From Aquimarina muelleri DSM 19832 (lineage in GTDB: Bacteria; Bacteroidota; Bacteroidia; Flavobacteriales; Flavobacteriaceae), in NCBI RefSeq assembly GCF_000430665.1, contig NZ_KE387189.1:83039-131237 (forward strand): a stretch of 48,199 nucleotides of DNA, in the 5' to 3' direction. Shown here one piece after another: positions 1-12,900 of this stretch; the stretch's first letter is position 1, and every line of letters starts with the position of its first letter. The notes beneath the pieces are model-generated. The model ran no database searches. It worked only from the letters and a program-made list of their open reading frames with translations, and was not told the DNA's origin. The position numbers and the translations under genes were made by a program.

Positions 1-933
1 GCACGATTAGCTGAGCAAGAGCGATTAGAGCAAGAAGCTGCGAAAGCAAAAGAAGTAAAAGAAGAAGGTTTAGAAGAAATCAAAAAAGAATTAGATAATA
101 GCAGTCGAATTACAGATAAAATATTTGCTCGTAGAGACTCCTTATTAAATACAAGTTTAAATGTAGATAAACGAGAATTTAGCAAGCTTTTAGAATCTCT
201 TGTTAGTATGAATAATGATGCAGAAGAAGCTAAAAAAGAAGCTGATCCAGCTAGTTCTAAAAAATTAACTGCAAAAAACAGGTTCGTAAAATTTGCGGAA
301 ACATCTAGACCTGAGGCGCAAATAGCTACCAAGTTTATACCAGGATATCCAGAAGGATACTACTTAATTGGTAATGTATTTAAAGGAGGAGCATATGCAG
401 ATAAGTTTACTGGTACCTTAAAAGATCTTGGATTTAACGATTCTCAGATTATTCTTAACCCAGAAAACCAATTTCAATATGTAGCAATAGAAAGCTATAG
501 CAATAAAGATGAGGCGACAGAAAAGTATTTTAATAATATTGATAATAGATATTTTGGAGATATGTGGATATTACATATTGCCAAAAGTAGAGTGGAGTCT
601 TATAAAAAATTATTACAAGAAACACGATTAATTAAAGACACAGTAAAAGACGATACTGTATTGACCGAAAGCTTATCTTATATTGGAGGTCATAATATTG
701 AAAACGGATATTATTTAATTACTAATATTTTCAAAAGAGAAAATTATTTTGAAAGAGGTATGGAGAAGTTACGATCATTAGGATTAGAACCTCAATATTT
801 CAGGAACCCAAAAGACAACTATATATACGTATATCTTAAGAGATTAGATAGCCTTGATGAGGCTAAGCAAACCTTATTCTCTAACGTAAACAATTCGTAT
901 GATGGAGATCTTTATATATTGAAAATTCAATAA
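1..933 (+). CDS. C-terminal part of a gliding/T9SS-associated protein with two SPOR-like repeats (5' truncated)
   Basis: The reading frame is open from base 1, so the gene starts upstream of the window and only its last 310 residues are visible. The visible part begins with a charged, Glu/Lys/Ala-rich stretch that looks like coiled coil (about the first 30 residues), then a linker. It ends with two similar units of about 78 residues, each starting with a GYYLI motif (GYYLIGNVF and GYYLITNIF) and ending in a D-W/Y-ILHI or D-L-YILKI strand. This pattern resembles tandem SPOR-type domains, which in known families bind peptidoglycan. The stop lies 14 bases before the giant adhesin gene, so the two are almost certainly one operon. 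By position it corresponds to sprD of the F. johnsoniae sprCDBF operon, but the missing N-terminus (possibly a PorP/SprF-like barrel) prevents a firm name. Cell-envelope anchoring next to the adhesin machinery is an inference. Confidence 0.75.
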   Translation, partial: ARLAEQERLEQEAAKAKEVKEEGLEEIKKELDNSSRITDKIFARRDSLLNTSLNVDKREFSKLLESLVSMNNDAEEAKKEADPASSKKLTAKNRFVKFAETSRPEAQIATKFIPGYPEGYYLIGNVFKGGAYADKFTGTLKDLGFNDSQIILNPENQFQYVAIESYSNKDEATEKYFNNIDNRYFGDMWILHIAKSRVESYKKLLQETRLIKDTVKDDTVLTESLSYIGGHNIENGYYLITNIFKRENYFERGMEKLRSLGLEPQYFRNPKDNYIYVYLKRLDSLDEAKQTLFSNVNNSYDGDLYILKIQ

Positions 934-947
934 TGTAAGAAAGAGAT

Positions 948-3900
948 ATGACGACTAAATACCCAAACACCCCGATGCTTATGAAACTTAGATTTAAATC
1001 TACTATCATTTTAGTGTTTTTAATGATAGGAACGCAGCTATTTGCTCAGGTTCCCTTTGATTCAGTTCCTAATAGTACTTTAAGAATTAATGGAGAACTT
1101 AAAATAATAGGTAATGCTATTGTAGGACTAAATCAAAGATTAAGTAATGACAATAACTGTTCTTCATCCTACGGACCTGTTTATACTCCAAATGATGATT
1201 ATAATGGTACATGTTCAAATAATCAAAGAATCTTTGGTTATATAGATATAGATGGAGATCCAAGCACATTTAGTTCTAGTAGCGCAGACCTTATCTTAAC
1301 TTCTGGATGTGAAAAAATAGCATATGCTGGATTATATTGGTCTGCATCTTATTTTGTACAGCGAAATCCTAATAATAATGATTATGTTCAATATACTGGG
1401 CTACCGCTTCCAGATAATAGACCTGATTTTAGAACTATTAAAATTAGACCTCCTGGAGGTTCATATATTACAATTCCTCCTTCTCAAACACAAGTTATTT
1501 ATAATGGATACCGTAATACCGCTACAAACCCAAGCAATCGTGCAGCAGATGATATACCTTATGTATGTTATGCTGATGTTACTAGTATTATACAAGGATT
1601 AGGCACAGGAAATGCGAATGGCACCTATACTGTTGGAGATATGCGTGCTGCTACAGGACATTCAGGAAATAATGCAAATGGTATCTCAGGAGGTTGGGTA
1701 TTAGTAGTAGCCTATGAAGATCCTAATCTATCTGCAAAATTTATTAGCACAAATAATGGGTATTTGGTAATTAGACCAGGGGGACCTCTTTTACCTTTTC
1801 AATATACTGGTTTTAACACTTTGCCAGCGCCACTACCAGTAAGAGCAAGGTATGCAATTGCTACTTTAGAAGGAGATAGGCGTTTTTCAGGAGATGAATT
1901 TGAGGTACAAAAACCAGATAATGATTGGCACCCTATTTTTACAACGCCTGCCAATCCTGATAATAATTTTTATGACAGTTCTATTTCTGTTAATGGTCAA
2001 TATGTAACCACAAGAAACCCAGCTTCTAGAAATACTTTGGGTTTCGATGCTGATATTTTTAACATTGACAACCCTTCAAATACAATTATTGGGAATAGTC
2101 AAACAACAGCTAATTTTCGAACAGCTTCAGCTGGAGATAAATATAGTGTATTTTTCAATTCTTTTCAAATAGAAATTATTGAGCCAGAACTAACAGTAAA
2201 GAAAAGAGTATTAGATGTTAATGGTATAGATATAACAGGGCAACCAGTAAATTTTGCAGATCAATTATTTTATGAGCTAACCATAGAAAATCAAGGTAAT
2301 GAAGCTATTACAGCTGCTTCTATTTTAGATGTTTTACCTGCAAATGTAGATTTTACTTTAGGGAGTATTACTACAAGTAATCCTGGTATAGTTGCTACAC
2401 CCAATGGTACGAATAGAGAGATTGATATTACTATTGATGATGCTCTTATAGTACGAAATGGAGGAGTTCATACCGTTCGTTTTGGAGTTAGTGTTGTGGC
2501 TACTTGTGCAGATTTAAGAGATGCTTGTTCTAATGAAATAAATAATACCGCCATTTCTACCTATACCGGGATAGAGTCTGGTATTACAAAAACAGGAGAA
2601 GAAAGTATTTTGGATCAGGATGCTTGTCAATCAGATATTATAGGTTCCTCTAATGTTTTGATTAATAATGGTATATGTTTTACAGAAACTCAACCTGCAT
2701 TTATTTGTACAGGATCTTTAACCCTTACTGCAGGAGCTGGTTTTACAAGATACGAATGGGTTAATGCAAATAATCCAGGAGTGATTATTGGGACTAATAG
2801 AGAATTGGTAGTTACTGTTGCAGGAACCTATATAGTAACGGAGTTTGGAGCACCTACTTGTCAGGATTCTCAACAAACTTTTGAAGTCGATGCTTTTAAT
2901 ACGATACAGCATCCTGTAGTAGATATAGTAAATGGTTTAGATTCGAATCCTAATGTAAACGGTAATTTACGTACATGTACGGTAACAGGAGAAGAATTAC
3001 CAGAAATATTTTTGTGTGGTACAGGCACTAGTCTAAATATACCTATAAATTTTCCAGTAGGCACCACTGTTGTTTGGGAACGTATGGATCCAGCAGCTTG
3101 TCCTTCTGTAGTTAGAGACCCTGATTGTCCTACTATAGATGCAGCTTGTAATGGAGATTGGGTACAAGTAAGTACAGATATAGGTAGTTATACAGTTACA
3201 CAAGCAGGAGAATATAGAATAAGGGCTACGTTTGATAGCAACTGTACAATTCCTTTTTATTTTAATGTATTTCAAAATAATTTTGATCCCGATCTTGTTG
3301 TTATACGACAAATTATTTGTGGCACCCCAGGAACGATTCGGGTTCAAAATTCGTCTAATCAATATGAGTACCAATTAATAACCCCTTCTGGAGGAACTAT
3401 AGCGTATCAAGATTTGGCAGAATTTACTGGTCTAACTGCGGTTGGAAACTATACAGTAAACGTTCGCCAAAAAGGGGGACTACCAACAGCTTGTGTTTTT
3501 CAGGATGCTGTATTTTTAGATGAATTAGATGCTACAGAAACGGTAACTGCTACCTCACCAACATGTCCTGGAGATAGAGGTGAAATCTCTATAACAGTTG
3601 CAGATTCACAAATTAACTATACCTATATTATTAACAGTACCACAACTGCATTTACAGATACTGAGGGTCCTACAACTATTCCTAGCCATGTGTTTACAGG
3701 TTTAGTTCCTGATACTTATGAAGTACAAGTGTTATCTGCGGATGGTAGTTGCTCAGAGGTATTTACCAGAACAGTTAACGCAATAGCACCTTTTTCTGCT
3801 ACAATAAGATTAGTAGAGGATTTACATTGTAACCCTGATTATCAGCCAGATATTAATCTCGCTGATTATGATCCAGATCAATTTATAGCGATTTATGAGG

Positions 3901-6900
3901 TTACAGTAATAGGAGGTTCAACTAATTTTTCATTTAATAATCAAATAGATTTCTTAGGCACTACATTAGTACCGTTAACTGCTACTACTTATCAATTTAG
4001 AGCGACTACTGCGGGTAATTATCCTGTTTATGTTAATGATTTAGATAATAGTTGTACTATTTTTGCAGGTAGTGTAGATGTAAATCCTTATACATCGATT
4101 GCCGCAACAGCTGCACCGACGGATCCTGTATGTCCTACGGGAACAGGCTCTATTTTAGTAAACATCACTGCTGGCGAAGGTCCTTTTACTTATATTTTAG
4201 ATCAGGGAACAGCAAACGAAGTTACTATAGGACCTACCGTTAGTACTTCTGAGACATTTAATAATGTAGATACCTCTATATCGCATGTGGTTACTGTTCA
4301 AGATCAATTTGGTTGTGATCTACAATTACCACCAATTAATTTTACAGCTCCAACTGCAATTACTGCCAATATAGCCTTAACACAAGATTATCAATGTAAT
4401 GCTACAGGTTCTAGTGTTCCTGCTATATTAGGAGAGATTACGGTTTCTGGGGCATCAGGAGGAAACGGTAGTTATGAATATAGTATTGATGGTGTTGATT
4501 TTACGAATACTACAGGAGTATTTACAGGCTTAACAGATGGTACTTATACATTATACATTCGGGATACGAATACAGCAGCTTGTCCTGTTAATTTAGGATC
4601 TATAACAATAGAGCCACTTCAGGTAGTTACAGATCTTACTTTCGCACAAACACAAGTTCAATGTCCAGGACTTACATCAGATATTACATTAACAGCTACA
4701 GGATCTAACGGAGCTGTACCCCCTACAAATTTTGAATATCAAATTACTGCTCCTATTGTTAGACCATGGCAAGCTTCTAATGTATTTACAGGCATACCAG
4801 CAGGAGCTACGTATACCTTTGAATCGAGAATACTAAGAAACGGAGGAGCATCAAATGCATGTGTATATTCAGAAAGATATACTATTGATGCCATAGATGC
4901 TATTTCGGTTTCTGCAAGTATTACAGCAGAGCCTACTTGTGACACAGATCCTGATGCTTCATTTACCTTTACTGTTACTGGTATTGATTTAACATCTACT
5001 ACGTATAGTTACGATGTAAGTGGAGGAACCATTGCAGGTTCTCTTACAGGAAATACTCTTACCACTGTTCCAGTATCCATACCAGGTATCGGAGCAGGTA
5101 CTTATGATATTGTAGTTACAGATGATACGACACTTTGTACAGCGACAACGCAGGTAATAATTACAGACCCTGCAGATTTAACGATAGATCCACCTACAAC
5201 CACTCCTGCGGGTTGTGGTATTAATGATGGTACCATTACCGTTACTGCTAATGGAGGTAGAGGAGGTTATCAATATGAATTAAGAAATGCTGCGGGTACA
5301 TTACCAGCTATTGTTGCCTATCAAGGAACTAATTCATTTACTGGTCTAGCACCAGGCACTTATACTGTTTTTGTTAGAGATGGGAATACACTTGCTGCAT
5401 GTGAGGAAAATATACAAGCAATTGTTGGAGAAGAATTGGCACCTGTAATTGTACTTGCAACAGGAGGAGATGCTTGTTACGACCCAATTAATCGTGCAAC
5501 ACAATGGATTACGATAACTCCAGGTGTAGCTGCTCCTATTGGACCATTTACGTATAGTTTAGATGGAGGCGCACCAGTAGCGGTTACCTTTTTAAGTGCA
5601 CCAGCACCTGCAAATACATTTGAGATTCCTAACCTTACTCCAGGAGCACATACAATAAGTGTTATTAATACAGTAAGTGTGTGTCCATCCAATACGATTA
5701 ATTTTACTATTAATCCAGAATTAATTATAACAGCTAATCTGGATAAAGATATAGATTGTAATTCGGGAGCAGAAATATCTTTTACTGCAACTGGAGGAGA
5801 TGGATCTTATACTTTTAATTTATTGGGACCAGCTCCACAGAGTGGAATAACTTCTCCTATAACTGGAATAACTACTCCGGGAACTTATCAGATAGAAGTT
5901 GAAGATGGTTTAAGTTGTACAGCAGTATCTAATACTATAACTATAAACCCATACGAAGCATTAACAGGAAATCTTGTTCCAATAGATCCTGCATGTCCGA
6001 CAGATAATGGTGGTATTACAGTAAATACTACTGCGGGAGAAGGACCATTTACTTATATTCTAGATGGAACCATAACTTTTGGTCCAACAAGTAATGTTTC
6101 TCATACATTTAATGGCGTAGATGCAACAGTGCCACATAATGTAGTAATACGGGATAGGTTTAATTGTGATTTGGCATTAGGTCCAATATCATTAGCTCCT
6201 CCAGCCACAATTGCAGCTACAATAAACGATGATTTTAGACTATTAAGTTGTACAGCTACTCCAGGTGCTCAAGCACAAGTAACGGCTATTACAGGAGGTT
6301 CAGGAACTTACGAATGGAGTTTGAATGCTGCAGGTCCTTTTACAGCAGTGGCAGCAATTCCTTTTGAGATAGATTTTGCAACTGCAGGATCTTATACTCT
6401 GTATATTAGAAATGAGGCTACCGATGATTGTGTGCAGTCTTTCCCAATTACTATAGATCCACTTTTAGAAGTAGATGATATTACTTTTGTATTAGGAACA
6501 TCTGATTGTTCTGTACAAACCTATGAGGTAACAGCAACGGCTGCTCCTGTTGGTCCGACATATACGTATAGTGTGGTTCCGGCACCAGTATCTGGTGATG
6601 CTACTACAGGAGTATTTGTATTAAACAGAGATGTAACTTATACTTTTACTGCGACAAGAGGGGATAGCCAATGCACCTACAGTGAAGATTATAGACAAGA
6701 ACTGGTTCCTGAGATACAAATTACTAACGCAGTCGAGACCAGTCCAACAACGTGTATTGCAGGTAGTGATGGTTCACTTTCATTTACGGTTGGTAATAGT
6801 GCTAACTTTACATATACAATTACTGGTCCAATTGCAGTACCTTCAGGTTCAGGAACAGGAGTTACACCAGTAGCTGTTGGTTCATTAGAGGCAGGAGTTT

Positions 6901-9900
6901 ATACGATTACTGTAACAGATTCAAATCTTGCAGGAGGTTCACCACCTAATTGTCAAGCTACTACTACAGTCACCATTACACAACCAGATCCTATTACATT
7001 TACTATAGATCCAGTAGATCAAGATTGTGCTGCGGATACAAATACAGTGACAATTAGTGGTGTAGCAGGAGGTAGCGGAGCTGGATACACTTATGTTTTG
7101 AGTGATTCTGGTGGAACTGCAGTAGGTCCTAGCAGACCTGTAAACCAACCGTATAACAATGTTCCAAATGCTTTAGGATATCAGATTGTTGTTACAGATG
7201 GAGCTGGTTGCCCATCAGCACCTCAAACATTAAATATAAATCAATTAGATCAACTAAATGCTACGGTTAATACTGGTTCTGATTTCTGTTTAGATGATGG
7301 AGCGGTGAGTTTTACCATAGATATTGATGCTACAAATTCAGGTACTCCAGATTACATATATAATGTAACCAGAAGTGGCGTGGTAGTTATTCCAGATACT
7401 AATGTCGGTGCTGCAACAACTTTTACTACAACGCCAAACCTTACTATACCAGGAGATTATATAATTACAATTACAGACAGTAACGGCTGTCCTGTAGTAT
7501 TACCAACCCAAACCATAGCTCCTGCTGTAGAGTTAATTGCTACTCCAGTTGCTGATATTACATGTGATGCACTAGGTAACCCTGTAGATGCAGAATTTTC
7601 ATTTGTAGTTAATGGGGGCTATACACCTTTTGATATAGCAGTTTCTTTTAATAGTGGAGCATTTACAGATCATATAACAAATGGGATTGCTCCATTTGCA
7701 AATTATACAGCTACTTCTGGTGCGGGATCTTATGTATTTAGAGTTACAGATGATAGAGGATGTGCGTTTACTACAACTCCATTTACAGTAACAGATCCAG
7801 ATGCACCAACGATAACTGCGCCAACAGTAGATTTGGATTGTGATGGGGATACAGGAACGGCTGTAGTGAATGTTACAGGTACCGAAACCCCTTATGAGAT
7901 AGATTTTCAAAATACAGGAACGTTTGTGACCATAACAGGGACTCAAATAAGTTTTCCTAATCTAACTGCTAATACGTATGATTTTACAGTTAGAAGTAGC
8001 CGAGGATGTCTTACTACAGGAAGTGTGATTATCAATCAACCAGACCCTATAACTGCCACAGAGCTTTTAACACCTATTAGGTGTAGTGGTACTATTGGTG
8101 GTGGTAACACTCCAGGTTCTATATTACTTACTTTGGCTGGAGGTACTCCTGCAGCCGATGCAGCAAGTTATACTTATATTTTAACTCGAGATGGTTCGGT
8201 GATAGCCCCACCAGTACCAGTTTCTTTTCCGAGTGCTGATCAAGTATTTTTTGACGGTTTAGTCTTTGGGTTTTATACTATTGAAGTAGTAGATACGAAT
8301 GGTTGTCTTACATTAGTTGGATCTTATCAAATTGAAAATGAAATTGATTCACTTTCTTTTGTTCCAACAACTGTAAATGGCACATGTGCAGGAGGTTTTG
8401 ATTTACAAGTTGACATTATACAAGGTTCTGGGATAGATCCAGGTCCACCAAGAACAGTTCCTGGTTTTAGAGTAGAAATTATTGGTGATCCAGGATCTGT
8501 AAGAAACTTAGGAGATGACGGAGCTGCAACACCATTACCAATAAGAACCACTACATATAATGGTTTGGCGTATGGGGTAGTATACACTATATTGGCTACA
8601 GATTTAGCAACACAGTGTACATATCAGGAACAGTTTACACCTACACCACCTAGTGAGCCTATAGTAACTATTACCAGTGTGACACCATCCACTTGTAAAG
8701 ATGCGGATAATGGTCAAGTAACTTTTGAAGTAAGTGCTTATGATTCTAATGGAGGAACTCAATCATTTACATGGGAGATTTTAAACGCCTTTAATGGTGT
8801 TGTGGTAGAAACATCACCAGGATCAGTTCCAGCAACGGGTAACCCAGCACCAGTAAGCATTGGTCCTGTTGGTACATTGGCACAAGGAACTTATATAGTA
8901 AGAGTTACAGAAGACCTAGGTACTTTATGTCCAGGACTTTCAGCCGAGTTTACAATTACAGAACCTACTGCGGTAACGGCAACAGCAGGTACTCCAACTC
9001 CAGCTAATAGCTGTGGTACCAATGCACAAGTAGTTATTAGTACTAACGGAGGAACATTATTCAGCATTCCTCCAACGGCAGATGGATATCAATATGCGCT
9101 AATAGCAGATGACGGAGGCGGATCTCCTATAACAACACCAACGGTATTTGCAGATTTTCCATTTACTAATAATGTGATTGATTTAGGAAATACAAATGGA
9201 CAAGTACAACATATATTTGTTGTAGATGCTAATGAGTGTACATTTGGTCCGATTACAGTTACTACAGTAGTGAATCCATTACCTACAGTAACGGCACCAC
9301 CCTTTGTGGATGACCCATGTATTTATGATAATAATTATACTTTTCAGGTTGTAGGTACTGGTTTAGGTACATTAACGTACCAACTTAATGGTGGTACTGC
9401 TGTAACGGGAAGCATAGATAATTTTAATCATGTATTTACCGTATCTTCTGCAGGAACATATACTATTACCATTACAGATGAAACAGGATGTACAAATACA
9501 GATAGTATAGAGGTATATGATCCTTTAGAAATTGTTGCAGAATTTACAACGGCACCAGATTGTCTTAACCCTACAGGAGTAATTACTACGACACTAAGTG
9601 GTACTTCTCCTGCAGCAGCAGGAACATTAAGCTATATATTACAAGATTCTGGGGGTACACCAACAGGAAATACAACAGGAGCTGCAACAGGAATATTTAC
9701 AGGAGTTGCTCCTGGTAGTTATATTGTAGAAGTTACAGACGATGGCAGAGGGCCAGCACCAGGATGTCCATTTACAGGACCAGTAAGTATAGAGGCACCT
9801 ACGCTACCTATTTTATTAGCGCAACCTCCTACAAGTGTAACTTGTAATGGAGATGCCGATGGTGTGATTAATGCAGTTTTGGATCCAGCTACAGAAGATG

Positions 9901-12900
9901 CTACCGCTACATATCAATATGAAATTACAGCAGGACCAGCAACTAGACCACTACAAACAAGCCCACAATTTACAGGTCTTGCAGCAGGTACTTATACTGT
10001 TCGAGTTACAGCTACAGAAGCAAACGTATCTCTATCGGTATTATGTACAGACGATCAGGACTATACTATAGGTGATCCAACGGTAGTTATTGCAACAGGA
10101 ACACCTCAAGACCCATTAACTTGTGGAGCTGGTAATACAACAAGCCCAGGAACGATTGCTATTACTATTGATGCTACAACAGGTACGGGGCCAGATTATT
10201 TTGTAACAGTTACTCAACCAGATGGAGTGGTACGAACAAGAATACCTGTGCCAACACCAATACCAGCACCACCAGCAACAGCGTTGCTTATTGATGCACC
10301 AGTAGATGGCGCATATAATATTACTGTTTTTGATTCTAATAATTGTCCGGTTATATTGCCACCTGTAAATGTCGCTCCATTACCTGTAATGAGTGATCCT
10401 ACAGTAACTCCAGGTACCCCTATAGATTGTGTTACTAATGTTCAACAAGTTACAGTTTCTATAACAGGAGGTACAGGACCATTTGATTTTGCAGAAACTA
10501 GTGGAGCTGTTACAACTCAAACAGGAATTGTAGCAGGAACAGGAGATACTGCAGCACCAGGTGTTCAAACTACTGCAACATTTAATTTACCTGGCGTAGG
10601 GAATTATGTATTTGAAATCACAGATACCGCTACAGGATGCACAATCCAAACATTACCGTTTGATGTTCCAGAATACGATACTATTGAAGCTACTATTACT
10701 CCTTCAGTAAACGTTGCTTGTGCTGGAGATGCTACAGGAGAGATTATTTTAACAGTAACTGGATACCCAGTGGCACCAGTAGCACCAGGAACATATGATT
10801 ATCAAGTAACCAATACTACTACAGGTACTATTACCAATGGTACAGGAGATGTTGGATCAGGACCACTTACTATTACAGGTTTGGAAGCAGGAGAGGTAGT
10901 AGTGGTAGTAACGGCAACACAAACACCTTTGTGTGATGCTACTACAAACATTGTAACGATATCAGAACCAGATGCATTAACATTAGATGCTTTAAGCATA
11001 AGTACTCCGGATTGTAATAATGGATTATCTGTGGTAACAATGGATGCCAGTGGAGGAGTTGGGCCATATAATTATGCGGCAGAAGCAGGAACTTTAGTTC
11101 CTGGACCAGCACCAGTTACTCCTGGAGTATTTCCGCTAAGTGATACATTTAGTTTAGATCCAGTAACAAGTTTGGATTGGGTAATCTACGTGCAAGACGC
11201 TAATGGTTGTATAACCCCAAGACAAATTGCAATACCACCAGTTACTGCACCACCTACTTTAGATCTAATACCTGAATTTGTAGATGATGCTTGTGACTTT
11301 GATAATAACTATACATTTACAGTTACTGCAACAAGCAATGTACCTGCACCAGGAACAGGAGCTTTAACCTACCAATTAAATACGGTAGCACCTGTTGCAG
11401 CGGTTGGTCCACAAGTGCCAGGAAATGTAAATAATAATACACACCAGTTTACAGTTACTGCACCAGGTAGATATAGAGTGTTTGTATATGACGAAAATGG
11501 TTGCCCATCTGCTTCGCAAGATATTACAGTATATCCAGAATTGTTAGTAATAGCTACAATGACAGTGCCTACCTGTCGTGATAATGATGCTACCATTGTA
11601 GCTACAGTAAGTGGAGGTTCAGATATTACGGCGAATCCAGGAAACTTTACTTTTGATTTAGTAGATGCTGGTACAGGCATAACCGTATCAGGAGTTACAC
11701 AGACACCAGGTCCGGGCGCAGACCAAATTACTTTTAGTAGTACCGTTGCAGGTACAGATGGTATTTTCCCAGGAGATTATCGAGTAGAAGTTATAGATAG
11801 TGCTATTGGTCTTGCACCAGGATGCCCAGCAAACTTTGATATAACAGTACCTACGTTCTTAGATCCAATTCCATCGGGTGCACCTACACCAGTTTCCTGT
11901 TTTGGAGGGAATGATGGTACCATTTTGGTAAGTTTGGATCCTGCAGCAGATGTTGATACACCGTATCAATATCAAATTGTAGCAGGCCCTGAAACAAGAC
12001 CTTTACAATTAGACCCATTATTTGAAAACTTACCAGCAGGAACATATGATATTGTAGTTGTTTCTGATAAAGGTTGTTCTAACACGCCAGCGATTCAGGT
12101 AATAGTTGGTGGTCCTACAGCAGCACTTGATGTGGTTCCAAGCCAAACGGCATATGGTTGTAGTACGTCTAACGTAGAGGTGTTCCCTATAATTACATTA
12201 ACTATTACAGATGGCACACCTGATTATGATGTTTCTTATACAGGAGCAGCTACTGGATCAGAGACAGATGTTGCAGATGCAGATGGAGGAACTGCGGGAG
12301 TACAGTATAATGTTACTGCTACAGTTGCAGGAACCTACACCTTTACAGTTACCGATAATAATAATTGTGCATTTGCCAATTTTGATGTTATAGTTCCGGC
12401 GTTCCCGATTATGACAGATCCTACAGTGACTAGAGATACAGCAGCAGTTAATGCAGGATTTATTTCATGTGATAATCCAGAAACGGTTATTGTTTCTATA
12501 ACAGGAGGTACAGGTCCATTTGATTTTGTAGAAATAAGTGGAAGTGGTACACCGCCAGTTCCTTCTCAGTTAGGAGTGGTTGCAGGAACAGGTAATGTAG
12601 ACCCTCCTGTAGGAGTACAGACTACAGCTACTTTTGCATTACCAAGTATTGGAAATTATAAGTTTAAAATTACTGATCAGGGTACAGGATGTTTTATAGA
12701 AACCTCAGAATATACGATAGCAGCATTTGATGATATTACTGTTGCGCTTACTACACTTACAGATGTATTGTGTGCAGGAGCTACTACAGGAGAGTTATCA
12801 TTGAATATTGGAGGGTATACAGGAGCATATAATTATACAGTAACAAATACGGGTACAGGAGCTGTGGTAGTACCTAGCACTGCTGCTAATACTACTACGA

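Noticed and set aside
5477..5692. Open frame on the minus strand inside the adhesin gene, one of many
   Set aside because: It and similar minus-strand frames are shadows of the repeat coding sequence, with no family resemblance or start signals.
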